64,000 bases of DNA from Streptomyces rimosus (GTDB lineage Bacteria; Actinomycetota; Actinomycetes; Streptomycetales; Streptomycetaceae): assembly GCF_008704655.1 (NCBI RefSeq), contig NZ_CP023688.1, forward strand, positions 1,736,001 to 1,800,000. Direction: 5' to 3'. This document shows positions 25,545 to 35,040 of this stretch, piece by piece. Every line of letters begins with the position of its first letter. Position 1 is the stretch's first letter. A model generated the notes under the pieces. It was given only the letters and a program-made list of their open reading frames with translations, was not told the origin of the DNA and did not search any database. A program made the position numbers and the translations under genes.

Positions 25545-26825
25545 GTGCGACGACGCGACGTGTTCCTGGGCGCCACGGCAGCCGGTGCCGCGGCCCTGCT
25601 GCCCGCGGCGGCCGGCTCGTACGGCCCGCGCCCGTACACCGAGCGCTACCTCGGCCGGACCATCCGCATCGGCGCCGGCGCCGCCCACGGCGTCCCCCGC
25701 GTCACGATCGACGACCGGGAACTCCAGCTGATGTGCATGGGGCAGAACGCCTACCTGTCCCCCCTGTGCCATTACGGCTTCGACCGCACCCCGCTGGAGG
25801 CCGCGCGCCGCGCCGTACGACGGCTGCACGGCGCCCGGCTGCTGCCGACCCCGCCCGTCCGCACGTGGAAAGGCCCCGTGGTCCCGCCCGGCCTCACGCC
25901 GCCCGCCCGCCCGTACATCCGCAAGAACCACCTGGCGATGACCGCCCAGGAGCGGCGGCGCTTCGTCCACGCCGTCCTGGAGACCAAGCGGCGGGGCCTG
26001 TACGACGCGATGGTCGCCGTCCACGTCATGGTGAACTCCCACGACTACATCCACCGGGACCACGGGCGGCGCACCGCGCACCTGACGCCCTCCCTGCTCC
26101 CCTGGCACCGGCAGTTCCTCCTCTACTTCGAGCAGGCCCTGCGCGCGGTCGACCCCGGCGTCACGCTGCCGTACTGGGACTGGACCAGCGACCGCGACCC
26201 GCACTCGCCGCTGTGGGCCGACGACTTCCTGGGCGGTGACGGGCGGCCCGGCGACCGGCAGGTGACGACGGGGCCCTTCGCCCGGCGCAACGGCTGGCGG
26301 CTGGGCGTCAACATCCGGCCCACCGGCCATGACGTGGTGTGGGCCAACGGCTACTACACCCAGGACGACCGGGACTTCCTGACCCGCGAGCTGCGCCCGC
26401 CCGGCACCCTCTCGACGGCCCGGCAACTGGAGGCGGCCCTCGCACTCCCGGTTTACGACTGCCCGCCGTGGAACCACCGCAGCGGTGCGACCCCTCCGTA
26501 CCGCAGCTTCCGCAACCATCTGGAGGGCTATGCGAAGTTCCCGTGGGAGCGGACCTGGGGCAAGCTGCACGGCTCCGCCCACGTCTTCGTCGGCGGCCAC
26601 ATGGTTTTCCTCGCCTCGCCCAACGACCCGGTCTTCTACCTCCACCACTGCTTCGTGGACAAGATCTGGGCCGACTGGCAGCGCCGGCACCCCGACGTCC
26701 CCCACTATCTCCCCCTGGAGCCCGCCGACGGCGTCCCCGGCCTCCACACACCACTGGCCCCCTGGCACACCATGACCCCCGCCGACCTCCTGGACCACAC
26801 CCGCTTCTACCGCTACGACACTTGA
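25545..26825 (+). CDS. Tyrosinase-type copper oxidase fused to its MelC1-like caddie
   Basis: 426 residues from GTG 25545 (GAGGGAG upstream). A twin-arginine leader ([22 protein letters not shown], split at about 22) is followed to about residue 102 by a MelC1-like copper chaperone ([29 protein letters not shown]). The rest is a tyrosinase: CuA His160, His179, His188; CuB His342, His346, His368; the conserved Glu327 of NHLEGY. The Asn that normally follows the first CuB histidine is Gly343, and an insertion lies before CuB. In other Streptomyces melC1 and melC2 are separate genes. The missing Asn suggests a catechol or aminophenol oxidase rather than a true monophenolase. Confidence 0.9.
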   Translation: MRRRDVFLGATAAGAAALLPAAAGSYGPRPYTERYLGRTIRIGAGAAHGVPRVTIDDRELQLMCMGQNAYLSPLCHYGFDRTPLEAARRAVRRLHGARLLPTPPVRTWKGPVVPPGLTPPARPYIRKNHLAMTAQERRRFVHAVLETKRRGLYDAMVAVHVMVNSHDYIHRDHGRRTAHLTPSLLPWHRQFLLYFEQALRAVDPGVTLPYWDWTSDRDPHSPLWADDFLGGDGRPGDRQVTTGPFARRNGWRLGVNIRPTGHDVVWANGYYTQDDRDFLTRELRPPGTLSTARQLEAALALPVYDCPPWNHRSGATPPYRSFRNHLEGYAKFPWERTWGKLHGSAHVFVGGHMVFLASPNDPVFYLHHCFVDKIWADWQRRHPDVPHYLPLEPADGVPGLHTPLAPWHTMTPADLLDHTRFYRYDT

Positions 26826-26876
26826 GCGGCCGCCCGCCCCAGCAAGCGCCCCGTCCGTCCCCACTACGCTCACCGT

Positions 26877-27371
26877 ATGACCACGGACTACGCCACCTAT
26901 ATCGCCGGTCTCCCCCGTGTGCTCGCGGGCGCCGGTGTCATCTTCCGCGACGCCGACGACCGGGTGCTGTACGTCGAGCCGAACTACCGCGACACCTGGA
27001 TCCTGCCCGGCGGCACCGTCGAGTCGGACACGGGCGAGTCGCCCCGCCAGGCCGCGCGGCGGGAGACCGCCGAAGAGATCGGCCTGGACGTCGAGCCGGG
27101 CCGGCTGCTGGCCATCGACTGGGTACGCGGCCCCGGCCGCCCGCCGCTGGTGTCGTACCTGTACGACGGCGGCGTGCTGAACGCGGACCAACTGGCGGCC
27201 ATCCGCCTCCAGGAGACCGAGCTGCTGTCCTGGTCCCTGCTGACCTGGGAAGAGGCGCACCCCCGGCTGTCCGCCCCGATGGCCCTGCGCATGCGGGCCG
27301 CGCTGGACGCGCTGGCGGACGGACGCGGACCGGTCGAGCTGGAGGACGGCATCGCACCGGCCGCCTCCTGA
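26877..27371 (+). CDS. Nudix hydrolase
   Basis: 164 residues, leaderless start: TACGCT (26865-26870) ends six bases before ATG 26877. The Nudix helix is visible as ARRETAEEIGL after a glycine loop (LPGGTVESDTGES) that is slightly longer than the standard box; the REXXEE metal ligands are intact. It would hydrolyse a nucleoside diphosphate linked to another group. The substrate is unknown. The C-terminal tail (after about 140) is acidic. No operon partner is clear, since the next gene has its own promoter 25 bp downstream. Confidence 0.85.
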   Translation: MTTDYATYIAGLPRVLAGAGVIFRDADDRVLYVEPNYRDTWILPGGTVESDTGESPRQAARRETAEEIGLDVEPGRLLAIDWVRGPGRPPLVSYLYDGGVLNADQLAAIRLQETELLSWSLLTWEEAHPRLSAPMALRMRAALDALADGRGPVELEDGIAPAAS

Positions 27372-27395
27372 CGCCCGGCCGGCACCCACCTCCCC

Positions 27396-27426
27396 TTGAC
27401 TTCAAGTCCCCTTGAGGTTGCATCGT
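27396..27426 (+). promoter_or_regulatory. MerR/SoxR-type promoter with 19-bp spacer
   Basis: TTGACT (27396-27401) and CATCGT (27421-27426) are 19 bp apart, the stretched spacing used by MerR-family activators. The spacer region carries ACTTCAAG-N4-CTTGAGGT (27399-27418), seven of eight positions symmetric and close to the SoxR box CCTCAAG-N4-CTTGAGG. The -10 ends six bases before the ATG at 27433. Confidence 0.6.
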
Positions 27427-27432
27427 CACCGC

Positions 27433-28365
27433 ATGACGTTCTTCCCGGATGCGGCGATCCCGCCGGGCCGCCTGGCGGTGGGCGTGGTACTGCCGTCGCC
27501 CGCCGTGCGGCGCGAGCAGAAACTCCCCCTCACCGAGGCGGCCCGGCACGCGGAACGGGCCGGACTCGACCTCGTCGCCCACCGGGATGCCCCGGCCGGT
27601 GAACCGTCACTGGACCCCGCGGTGGCCGTGGCGGCGGTGTCCGCGGCGACCGACCACATCACCGTCGTCAGCACGGCCTACGCACCGGCACTCCAGTCGC
27701 CGCCCCGGGCCGCCGAGCAGATCGCGAGCCTCCAGTACGTCGCGGACGGCCGCCTGGTGCTCGGCGTGGGCACGGGCGGCGGACGCGCGCGCTGGACGGC
27801 TGCGGGCGTTCCGTACGAGGAACGGGGCCGCCGCACCGACGCGACACTACGGCTGCTGCCACGCCTCCTCGCAGGCAATCGGGACCCACTGCCGCCCGAA
27901 CACCCTACTGTCACACCCGAGTTGCTCCCCGCCGCACCAATGCCGCCCATCTGGATCAGCGGCAACACCCGCAGCGCGATACGCCGCGCCGCCCGCCTCG
28001 GCGACGGCTGGTACCCCACCCTGGCCCCACCCGCCGAAGTGGCCGCAAGCACCGTCCACCTGGCCGAACTAGCCGCCGCCCTCGCCCGCCCGGCCCCAAC
28101 CGTCATAGTCGGCACCATCGGCGCCCTCGGCACGTCCCCGGACCTCCCCACCCGCCCCGACCTCGCACGGGACCTGGCCAAGGCCAACGGCACCACTTCC
28201 GAACGCTACGCGGAGGTCCCCGTGACCGGCAGCACCCGGGAAGCCGCCGAGCATCTGCACAACTACTGCGGCGCGGGCGTCTCCCGCGTGCTGATGACGG
28301 TCGCGGGCGGGGACTGGCGCGATCAGGTGGAGTTGCTGGCGGAGGTGCGGGAGCTGTTGCGGTGA
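27433..28365 (+). CDS. LLM-class (F420- or FMN-dependent) oxidoreductase
   Basis: 310 residues, leaderless ATG 27433. Luciferase-like barrel features include VGVVLPSPAVRREQKLP at the N-terminus, SLDPAVAVAAVSAATDHI, the QSPPRAAEQIASLQYVADGRLVLGVGTGGG segment in pieces typical of the family (EQIASLQYVADGRL, LGVGTGGG) and the late PPIWISGNTRSAIRRAARLGDGW that binds the cofactor phosphate. Streptomyces makes F420, so F420 is the likelier cofactor, but it cannot be read from sequence. The SoxR-like promoter suggests a role with redox-active or quinone-like compounds. Confidence 0.85.
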   Translation: MTFFPDAAIPPGRLAVGVVLPSPAVRREQKLPLTEAARHAERAGLDLVAHRDAPAGEPSLDPAVAVAAVSAATDHITVVSTAYAPALQSPPRAAEQIASLQYVADGRLVLGVGTGGGRARWTAAGVPYEERGRRTDATLRLLPRLLAGNRDPLPPEHPTVTPELLPAAPMPPIWISGNTRSAIRRAARLGDGWYPTLAPPAEVAASTVHLAELAAALARPAPTVIVGTIGALGTSPDLPTRPDLARDLAKANGTTSERYAEVPVTGSTREAAEHLHNYCGAGVSRVLMTVAGGDWRDQVELLAEVRELLR

Positions 28366-28389
28366 GCGCCGCGCCGTAGGCTGCCCGGC

Positions 28390-29253
28390 ATGAGGGAGAG
28401 CACGGACCGCCGCGAAGAGCCGCACGAGAACTACTGGACCGACCACGGAGCCCCCGCCCTCACCGAAGTCCCCGGCATCATCGGCGTAACCCTGGGCGGC
28501 AGCCGGGCCCGGGGCACTCACCGGCCCGACTCCGACTGGGATCTCGGCCTCTACTACCGCGGTGAGCCCGATCTCGCCGCTCTCGCGGAGCTGGCCGCCG
28601 AGGTCACGGGTGTGCCGGTGGAGATTCACGGGCCGGGGGCCTGGGGTGACTGGGTGAATGGTGGGGCTTGGCTGGTGATGCCGGATGGGCGGCAGGTGGA
28701 CTGGTTGTTGCGGGATGTGGACCGGGTGGGGAAGGTGTGGCGGGAGTGCCGGGCGGGGCGGTTCGAGATCGGGGCTCAGGTGGGGCATCCGATGGGGTTC
28801 TGGTCTCCGGCGTACGCGGGTGAGCTGGCGTTGGCGCGTGTCCTGGCCGATCCGTCCGGTGAACTGGGGCGGTTGAAGGCGGAGATGCGGGAGTATCCGG
28901 AGCCGCTGCGGGGCGCGTTGACCGGGACGGCGGTCTGGGACGCCGGGTTTTCCGTAGCCATGGCGGGCAAGTCGCAGGCGGCGGCGGACACGTTGCACGC
29001 GGCGCTGTGCCTGGCGCGGGCGGTGGGCGATCTGACCCAGGCCCTGCACGCCCACCACCGGACCTGGCTGATCAACGAGAAGGGCGCGCTCGCCGCCGCC
29101 GCTGCCCTGCCCGACGCGCCGCCCGGCTTCGAGGAGCGGGCGAGCGCGCTGCTGGGCGGGCTGGGGCGTACGGGGCCGGAGTTGGCGCGTTCGCTGAAGG
29201 CGGCGGAGGAGCTGGTGGCGGACGTACGGGCGGTGGTGGAGAGCGCGGGCTGA
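28390..29253 (+). CDS. Nucleotidyltransferase-domain protein (aminoglycoside adenylyltransferase-like fold)
   Basis: 287 residues. TAGGCT (28377-28382) ends seven bases before ATG 28390. The active-site pattern GGSRARGTHRPDSDWDLGLYY carries the GS and the D-x-D metal ligands of the polymerase-beta nucleotidyltransferase superfamily; the rest is helical and resembles the minimal drug- or tRNA-type transferases (VDWLLRDVDRV, WLINEKGAL). The substrate is unknown. Convergent with the ogt gene 21 bases away. Confidence 0.8.
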   Translation: MRESTDRREEPHENYWTDHGAPALTEVPGIIGVTLGGSRARGTHRPDSDWDLGLYYRGEPDLAALAELAAEVTGVPVEIHGPGAWGDWVNGGAWLVMPDGRQVDWLLRDVDRVGKVWRECRAGRFEIGAQVGHPMGFWSPAYAGELALARVLADPSGELGRLKAEMREYPEPLRGALTGTAVWDAGFSVAMAGKSQAAADTLHAALCLARAVGDLTQALHAHHRTWLINEKGALAAAAALPDAPPGFEERASALLGGLGRTGPELARSLKAAEELVADVRAVVESAG

Positions 29254-29274
29254 GGGTGCGGATGGCCCCTCGCC

Positions 29275-29856
29275 TCACTCGAACAGCGGCTCCTGCCCCC
29301 GCACGCCGTCTCCCCGCTCGGCGCCGCCCCGCTCGAAGGACAGCAGCCGGCGCTTGCGGTCCAGCCCACCGCCGTAGCCCGTGAGGCTGCCGCTCGCCCC
29401 GATGACGCGGTGGCAGGGGATGATGATGCCGATCGGGTTCTTGCCGTTGGCCAGGCCGACCGCGCGGGCGGCGGAGGGCTTGCCGAGGCGTTCGGCGAGC
29501 TGTCCGTACGAGAGTGTCGCGCCGTACGGGATCTCGCGCAGGGCGTCCCAGACGCGGCGCTGGAAGGGCGTGCCCCGTGGGGCGAGGGGCAGGTCGAAGT
29601 CGGTGAGCGTGCTGTCGAAGTAGGCGCGCAGTTGCTGGACGACCGCCGCGAAGGGCGGCTCCGTGATGTCCTCCGGCAGACCGAAGGACTCCTGGGGCGG
29701 GCGGTGGCGCTGGTCGGTCATGTAGAGGCCGACGAGCGCGTCGCCCTCGGCCACGAGGGTCAGCGGGCCGTACGGCGTGTCGGGCAGCAGGGCGTGGCGG
29801 CGTGTGCCGCCGTCGGGAGCGGGTGCGCAAGAGGGTGCGGAACCGGGTGTGGGCAT
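29275..29856 (-). CDS. ogt: Methylated-DNA-[protein]-cysteine S-methyltransferase (Ogt/AdaB type)
   Basis: A suicide repair protein that takes the methyl group from O6-methylguanine. The 193 residues carry the catalytic Cys148 in IPCHRVIG, the helix-turn-helix [13 protein letters not shown] with the arginine finger and Asn hinge, and the start of the domain at [19 protein letters not shown]. It follows the AdaA-AlkA gene by seven bases on the same strand, so one transcript provides both direct reversal and base excision of alkylation damage. Confidence 0.93.
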   Translation of the reverse strand: MPTPGSAPSCAPAPDGGTRRHALLPDTPYGPLTLVAEGDALVGLYMTDQRHRPPQESFGLPEDITEPPFAAVVQQLRAYFDSTLTDFDLPLAPRGTPFQRRVWDALREIPYGATLSYGQLAERLGKPSAARAVGLANGKNPIGIIIPCHRVIGASGSLTGYGGGLDRKRRLLSFERGGAERGDGVRGQEPLFE

Positions 29857-29863
29857 GGTGGCC

Positions 29864-31339
29864 TCAGTCGGTGGGGAGGTGGTTGATGGGGTGGTCGTCG
29901 GTGGCCCAGAGGTACTGGACGGCGTACGCGCGCCACGGGCGCCAGCGTGCCGAGTGCCGTATCAGCGCCGCCGGGGTGGCCGGCAGTCCGAGGCCGGCGG
30001 CGGCGCGGCGCAGGCCCAGGTCGGTCGGTGTGAACGCGTCGGGGTCGCCGAGGGCCCGCATGGCGATGCATTCGACGGTCCAGGGGCCCACGCCGGGCAG
30101 CGCCGCCAGCTGGGCGCGGGCCCGGTCGCGGTCGCTGCCGACGCCGAGCTGGACGGTACCGTCGGCGAGAGCGGTGATCATCGTGGTGAGGGTGGCGCGC
30201 CGGGTGCGCGGCATGGCGAGCGTCTCGGGGTCCAGTGCGGCCAGCTCGGCGGGGGCCGGGAAGAGGTGGGTGAGGCCGCCCGCCGGGTCGTCGATCTTCC
30301 GGCCGTACGCGGTGACCAGCCGGCCCGCGTGCGTACGCGCCGCGGCGGTGGACACCTGCTGGCCCAGGACGGCCCGTACCGCGAACTCGTCCGCGTCCAC
30401 CGTGCGCGGCACCCGCCGCCCCGGTGCCTTGCGGACCAGCGGGGCCAGTACGGGGTCCTCGCCCAGCAGCCCGTCCACCGCCTCCGGGTCGGCGTCCAGG
30501 TCGAGCATCCGGCGGCAGCGGGCGATGGCCCCCGCCAGATCGCGCAGGTCGGTCAGGGAGAGCCGGCATTCGATGTGGTCGGCGCGCGGGGTGAGGGCGA
30601 CGATGCCGTGTCCGTACGGGAGGGCGAGCGTGCGCCGGTACGCGCCGTCCCGCCACTCCTCCACGCCCGGCACGGCGGTCGCGGCCAGGTGTCCGAAGAG
30701 GTTGTCCGGGCACAGCGGCTGCCGGAAGGGCAGCCGCAGGGCGAGTGTGCCGGGCAGGGCCGCCGCGCCGGTGCCCGGCCGGGCGCGCCGCCGCAGTTCG
30801 GTGGGCGCGAGCGCGAACACCTCCCGCACCGTGTCGTTGAAGGTGCGGATGCTGGCGAAGCCGGCGGCGAACGCCACGTCGGCCATGGGCAGTTCGGTGG
30901 TCTCGATGAGCAGCCGCGCGGTCTGGGCGCGCTGCGCGCGGGCCAGCGCGAGCGGCCCGGCGCCGAGCTCGGCGAGCAGCTGCCGCTCGACCTGGCGGGT
31001 GCTGTAGCCGAGGCGGGCGGCCAGCCCCGGCACGCCCTCGCGGTCCACGACGCCGTCGGCGATCAGCCGCATGGCGCGCGCGACGCAGTCGGCGCGCTCG
31101 TCCCACTGCGGCGATCCGGGGCTGGCGTCCGGGCGGCACCGTTTGCAGGCGCGGTAGCCGGCCTGCTGCGCGGCGGCGGCGCTCGGGTAGAAGGTCATGT
31201 TCTCGGGTTTGGGCGGCACGACCGGGCAGCTGGGGCGGCAGTAGATGCGCGTGGTGCGTACCGCCGTGTAGAACCACCCGTCGAACCGGGCGTCCTTGGA
31301 CCGGACGGCGCGCAGACAGCGCTCGAAGTCGGTGTGCAT
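29864..31339 (-). CDS. AdaA-AlkA fusion: methyl-sensing regulator and 3-methyladenine DNA glycosylase
   Basis: 491 residues from ATG 31339. The first part is the Ada zinc domain with Cys34, Cys38, Cys65 and Cys68 (YCRPSC, CKRC), which accepts a methyl group from a DNA phosphotriester and activates DNA binding. An AraC-type double helix-turn-helix follows (about 80-175). The C-terminal half is an AlkA-like glycosylase with the AlkA N-domain and the helix-hairpin-helix [18 protein letters not shown], then the catalytic aspartate in [10 protein letters not shown]. The same fusion is known in Mycobacterium tuberculosis AlkA. It presumably activates its own operon with ogt. Confidence 0.92.
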   Translation of the reverse strand: MHTDFERCLRAVRSKDARFDGWFYTAVRTTRIYCRPSCPVVPPKPENMTFYPSAAAAQQAGYRACKRCRPDASPGSPQWDERADCVARAMRLIADGVVDREGVPGLAARLGYSTRQVERQLLAELGAGPLALARAQRAQTARLLIETTELPMADVAFAAGFASIRTFNDTVREVFALAPTELRRRARPGTGAAALPGTLALRLPFRQPLCPDNLFGHLAATAVPGVEEWRDGAYRRTLALPYGHGIVALTPRADHIECRLSLTDLRDLAGAIARCRRMLDLDADPEAVDGLLGEDPVLAPLVRKAPGRRVPRTVDADEFAVRAVLGQQVSTAAARTHAGRLVTAYGRKIDDPAGGLTHLFPAPAELAALDPETLAMPRTRRATLTTMITALADGTVQLGVGSDRDRARAQLAALPGVGPWTVECIAMRALGDPDAFTPTDLGLRRAAAGLGLPATPAALIRHSARWRPWRAYAVQYLWATDDHPINHLPTD

Positions 31340-31639
31340 GGGTCCAGGATCGGGCAGCCGCGGGCGCCGGGCTGGCGGTTTTCCGACATCAGTGTTCGGT
31401 GACCTGCGGCGGTCCGGAGATAAGAGGGCGGAAATGGCGGTCCAACCCGACGTGGCATACGGCACTCGCCGCGAATTTGCGCCGGTCCGGGGGCGGTGTG
31501 CGAGAGTGGGCGACCCGGTTGGCCGGGCGCGCACGCGTGCGCTGCCGCTGCCGGGACCCCCTACTTCAGACGAACGGTTCCGGCCGCGCCTCCAGCGTGT
31601 CCGGAGTCGTTCCCTCCGCTACGTCCTTCTCAGAGAGTG
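31340..31639. other. 300-bp divergent intergenic region upstream of the AdaA-AlkA gene
   Basis: Expected to contain the Ada-dependent promoter of the repair operon and the promoter of the GNAT gene. An imperfect dyad around CCGACATCAGTGTTCGG (31384-31400) lies about 50 bp upstream of the repair gene and is the best operator candidate. No further gene seen. Confidence 0.4.
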
Positions 31640-32401
31640 ATGCAGGCAACGACTCTTCTCCCCCGGACCGAGGACCTGTTCACCCAGGGCCTTCAGCTCC
31701 AGGAGGGCGCCGCCCTCCTGCGTTTCGGCGCCGCGCGGCAGCGGCCCGCCGACCGGACCAGTTGGTGCAACACCGGCGCCGTCGCCTGGCTCGACGCCGT
31801 CCGCGGGCACGTATGGAGCGTCGGCGAGGCGGACGCCGCCGCCGGTCTCGTGCTGCGTGCGGCGCAGGGCTTTCCCGACGGCGTACGGGAGTTCACCGGG
31901 CCGCGCGGCACCGAGACGCTGGTCGGCCGCCATCTCGCGGTGACGGACGTGGTCGAGTGGGTCTTCCGCTGGACGCTGGAGGAACCGGCCGTCCACCCGG
32001 CGGAGGACCGCGTGGTCGCGCTCGACGAGAGCCATCACGGGGAGCTGCTCGCCTTCCTCAACGAGCACAGTCCGGCCCATTCGACGGGCCCCGGTTCGGC
32101 GGACGTGAGCCTGTGGGCCGGTATCCGCGACGCGGACGGGCGGCTGGTGGCGTGCGGCGCGATGAGCAGCCTGCGGGACAGCGGCGCGCCGCTGATGGCG
32201 TCGGTCGCGACCGACGCCGCCCAGCGCGGCCAGGGCCTCGGGGCCGCGCTGACCTCGTGGCTGACCCGGCACACCGTACGGCGGCACGGCTTCTGCACGC
32301 TGTGGCAGCTGGCCGACAACGCGCCCGCCGAGCGGCTCTACGACCGGCTCGGGTACCGCAACGAGGACCCGTGCGTGTCGGCGCGGTTCGCCTGGCACTG
32401 A
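31640..32401 (+). CDS. GNAT-family N-acetyltransferase, two-part
   Basis: 253 residues from ATG 31640 (a GTG three bases earlier overlaps it). The first 115 residues form a separate domain (FGAARQRPADRTSWCN, VWSVGEADAAAGLVLRAAQGFPDG). The rest is a standard GNAT fold with the acetyl-CoA loop ATDAAQRGQGLGAALTSWL and the C-terminal LWQLADNAPAERLYDRLGYR. The substrate is unknown. It is convergent with the macro-domain gene. Confidence 0.8.
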   Translation: MQATTLLPRTEDLFTQGLQLQEGAALLRFGAARQRPADRTSWCNTGAVAWLDAVRGHVWSVGEADAAAGLVLRAAQGFPDGVREFTGPRGTETLVGRHLAVTDVVEWVFRWTLEEPAVHPAEDRVVALDESHHGELLAFLNEHSPAHSTGPGSADVSLWAGIRDADGRLVACGAMSSLRDSGAPLMASVATDAAQRGQGLGAALTSWLTRHTVRRHGFCTLWQLADNAPAERLYDRLGYRNEDPCVSARFAWH

Positions 32402-32432
32402 GCCGCGCCCGGCGGGCCCGCTTCGCGGCCGG

Positions 32433-32954
32433 TCAGCCCACCTGCGCGGCGAACGCCTGGTAGGCCCGCTCGTCGAACAGGACGAAGCGCACCTCCGCCA
32501 CGGACGTCTTCGCGGCCCGTACCGTCCCGACCGCGATACGGGCCGCGTCGTCCAGCGGCCAGCGGTAGATCCCGGCGGAGATCGCCGGGAAGGCGACGGT
32601 GCGGGCGCCCAGCTCGTCGGCGACCCGCAGCGACTCGCGGTAGCAGGAGGCGAGCAGGTCCGAGCGGTCCTCGGACTTCGCCCAGACCGGGCCGACGGTG
32701 TGGATCACCCAGCGGGCCGGCAGGCGGCCCGCCGTGGTCGCCACGGCCTGTCCGGTGGGCAGGCCCTTGCCGTAGTGGGAGGCGCGGAGCGCGCGGCACT
32801 CGGCCAGGATGTCCGGGCCGCCGCGCCGGTGGATCGCGCCGTCCACTCCCCCGCCGCCCAGCAGCGAGGAGTTGGCGGCGTTCACGACGGCGTCGACCGG
32901 CTGCTCGGTGATGTCGCCGGCGACGAGGGTGAGGGCGGGTGCGGATGCGGTCAT
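32433..32954 (-). CDS. Macro-domain O-acetyl-ADP-ribose deacetylase
   Basis: 173 residues of a MacroD/YmdB-type macro domain. The ADP-ribose site is clear: [16 protein letters not shown], the [14 protein letters not shown] loop, and [17 protein letters not shown]. Members remove ADP-ribose from glutamate or hydrolyse O-acetyl-ADP-ribose made by sirtuins; a sirtuin gene lies about 8 kb away in this window. The gene follows the RimJ-like GNAT gene by seven bases, so both are likely co-transcribed. Confidence 0.9.
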   Translation of the reverse strand: MTASAPALTLVAGDITEQPVDAVVNAANSSLLGGGGVDGAIHRRGGPDILAECRALRASHYGKGLPTGQAVATTAGRLPARWVIHTVGPVWAKSEDRSDLLASCYRESLRVADELGARTVAFPAISAGIYRWPLDDAARIAVGTVRAAKTSVAEVRFVLFDERAYQAFAAQVG

Positions 32955-32961
32955 ACGTCCA

Positions 32962-33519
32962 TCATGGCCCGGTGTCCCGGTCGCCGGCGGCGGACGGGTC
33001 CGGGGGCCCGGCCGGACTCGCCGCCGGGGCGGGCCAGGCGATCTCGAAGTACTTCACCCGCTCGTCCTCGCCCGCCGGCCGCATTCCGGCGGCGGCCATG
33101 ACGCGCTGGGAGGCGACGTTGTCGTGGTCGGCGTCGCCCTTGACGCAGGTGACGCCGCGTTCCCTGGCGAGGCGCAGCAGCTCGCGCAGGGCCTCCGTGG
33201 CGTATCCGTGGCCGCGTGCCGCGGGGACCAGGCCGTAGCCGACGGTCACACTGCCGTCCGCGGCGGGCGGCCGGTTGAAGCCCAGGCTGCCGATGACCAG
33301 CCCGTCCGCCCGGCGGCGTATCTCGTAGTCGCCGAAGGGCCGCGGGTTGCCGGTGGCCGCGCAGCGCCGCAGGAAGTCGGTGGCGGACTCGACGTCGCCG
33401 TCCGCCGGATAGCCGGGCGCCCACCGGTCCCCGGCGGCCGGGGTACGCGCCGCCAGCCGCTCCGCCTCGGCGACGGTGAGCGGGTGGAGCACCAGCCGTG
33501 CCGTCTGAAGATCGCTCAT
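32962..33519 (-). CDS. GNAT-family N-acetyltransferase (RimJ/RimL-like)
   Basis: 185 residues from ATG 33519. The order of elements is that of ribosomal-protein-type GNATs: [17 protein letters not shown], a [17 protein letters not shown] strand pair, the acetyl-CoA loop [17 protein letters not shown] and [16 protein letters not shown] disordered Pro/Ala tail ends the protein. Substrate unknown; translationally close to the macro-domain gene. Confidence 0.85.
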   Translation of the reverse strand: MSDLQTARLVLHPLTVAEAERLAARTPAAGDRWAPGYPADGDVESATDFLRRCAATGNPRPFGDYEIRRRADGLVIGSLGFNRPPAADGSVTVGYGLVPAARGHGYATEALRELLRLARERGVTCVKGDADHDNVASQRVMAAAGMRPAGEDERVKYFEIAWPAPAASPAGPPDPSAAGDRDTGP

Positions 33520-33604
33520 GGCAAGGGGATTACCACGCGCGGCGGACGGACCGCACCGGGATTTCCTGCCGCGGCGCCCGCCGGTGCCGCGGGCGCCCGT
33601 ACCG

Positions 33605-34228
33605 TCAGCGTTCCGTCGTGAGGTAGCCGGTGAGCATCGCCACCAGCTCGTTCTCGAACCGGGTGACGTCCACGGGGTCGGGTGCCGCCAGGAGCTGGTG
33701 GGCGAGGAGTTCGATCGTGGCCACGGCGAGCCGGGCGGCGACGTGGGTGTCCGCCACCCGGACCTGCGGATGGCGCTCGAACAGCGCCTGGACGGAGGCG
33801 ACTCGCGCCCGGTGGTGCCGGGCGACCTTGTCCAGGAGTTCCGGGGTCCGGGGGCCCTGTTCGGCCATGACGCGCAGCAGTTGGGGATCGTCCAGGTGGT
33901 TGTCGATCGAGGTGCGGACGAAGAGCCGGATGGTCTCTTCGAGGGAGTCGGGCAGCTGCCCGTCCAGCCGCTCCCCGACGGCGGCGGCCCCGGCGTCGAG
34001 GTGCCGGATCAGCAGCTCCGCCAGGATCGCGTCCTTGTTCGGGTAGTACTGGTACAGCGATCCGATCGAGACCCGCGCCCGTGCTGCGATGCGGTTGGTG
34101 GTCCCCGCGGCGTAGCCGTACTCGGCGAAAACGTGAGCAGCCGCGGTGAGGATGCGCTGCCGGGTGGCTTCGGCGCGGGCCTGGCGTGGCTGTTTACGTG
34201 GCGTTAGTCCCCGGTGGTCCGGCGCCAT
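33605..34228 (-). CDS. TetR-family regulator of the flavoprotein-reductase divergon
   Basis: 207 residues from ATG 34228, which is preceded by a near-perfect AGGAGG. The DNA-binding part runs RQRILTAAAHVFAEYGY and RIAARARVSIGSLYQYYPNKD; the rest is the helical ligand domain (FVRTSIDNHLDDPQLLRVMAEQ). It is divergent from the PPOX flavoprotein and reductase genes, with a TGAG...CTCA dyad in between, so it probably represses both itself and them. The inducer is unknown. Confidence 0.88.
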   Translation of the reverse strand: MAPDHRGLTPRKQPRQARAEATRQRILTAAAHVFAEYGYAAGTTNRIAARARVSIGSLYQYYPNKDAILAELLIRHLDAGAAAVGERLDGQLPDSLEETIRLFVRTSIDNHLDDPQLLRVMAEQGPRTPELLDKVARHHRARVASVQALFERHPQVRVADTHVAARLAVATIELLAHQLLAAPDPVDVTRFENELVAMLTGYLTTER

Positions 34229-34270
34229 GACACCTCCTGAGCAGCCTCTCGAATGCGAGTGGCAGAGACC

Positions 34271-34284
34271 TGAGCAATTACTCA
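34271..34284. promoter_or_regulatory. Dyad operator in the TetR divergon
   Basis: TGAGCAATTACTCA is symmetric at 12 of 14 positions and lies between the divergent starts at 34228 and 34387. A TAGTGT element (34288-34293) just to its right could be the -10 of the flavoprotein gene. Size and position fit a TetR operator. Confidence 0.5.
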
Positions 34285-34386
34285 CAATAGTGTCATGAGC
34301 TGCGGCGGAGCGGCCGTTGCCGCTGCCGGTCGAGCGTACGGGCGCGCCGCGCCCCCGCCGTGCCGCCCCTCCTGGAAGGAGCCTTC

Positions 34387-35016
34387 ATGACGCAGGTAGC
34401 CACCCGCCCCCGCCGGCTGCCCCCGGACGAGGTCCGCGCCCTGCTCGGTGAGCCCGAGCCCATGCTGGAGAACAAGAAGATCGACCACATCGACGCGTTC
34501 GCCCGCCGCTTCATCGCGCACTCGCCCTTCGCGTCGCTGGCCACGGCGGACGCGGCCGGACGCGCCGACTGCTCGCCGCGCGGCGACTACCCGGGGTTCG
34601 TGAAGGTCCTCGACGAGCACACGCTCGCGATACCCGACCGGCCGGGCAACCGGATCGCCGACTCGTTCCGCAACATCGCGGAGAACCCCGAGGTGGGGCT
34701 GCTCTTCCTGGTGCCCGGGATGTCGGAGACGCTGCGGGTCAACGGCCGGGCCTACCCCACCGACGAGCCCGATGTGCTGGCCCGGATGCGCACCGAGGCC
34801 AAGGCGCCGGTGCTGGCGATCGTCGTGGAGGTGACCGAGGCATTCTTCCACTGCGGCCGCGCGCTGCTGCGGTCCCGGCTGTGGGACCCGGCGAGCCAGG
34901 CCCTCGCCGACGAGCTGCCGTCGGTCGGTGAGATCGCCGCCGCGCAGTTCGGGGGCGACATCGACCCGCAGCACTTCGAAGCCGTCCTCGAAGAGTCGTA
35001 CCGGAAGCTCTTCTGA
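34387..35016 (+). CDS. FMN-dependent PPOX-type flavoprotein (MSMEG_1061-like)
   Basis: 209 residues from ATG 34387 behind AAGGAG. The split-barrel flavin fold of pyridoxamine-phosphate-oxidase relatives is recognised from FARRFIAHSPFASLATADAAGR, SPRGDYPGFVKVLDEHTLAIPDR and the GNRIADSFRNIAENPEVGLLF region. These proteins use FMN or F420 but most have no proven substrate. A ferredoxin reductase gene starts 24 bases downstream, suggesting that it supplies electrons to this protein or that both serve an oxygenase elsewhere. Confidence 0.85.
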   Translation: MTQVATRPRRLPPDEVRALLGEPEPMLENKKIDHIDAFARRFIAHSPFASLATADAAGRADCSPRGDYPGFVKVLDEHTLAIPDRPGNRIADSFRNIAENPEVGLLFLVPGMSETLRVNGRAYPTDEPDVLARMRTEAKAPVLAIVVEVTEAFFHCGRALLRSRLWDPASQALADELPSVGEIAAAQFGGDIDPQHFEAVLEESYRKLF

Positions 35017-35040
35017 CCCTGCCGGAAAGGGAATTCACCG

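Noticed and set aside
25437..26825. melC melanin operon with separate melC1
   Set aside because: The MelC1-like part is in the same frame as the oxidase; there is no stop or restart between them.
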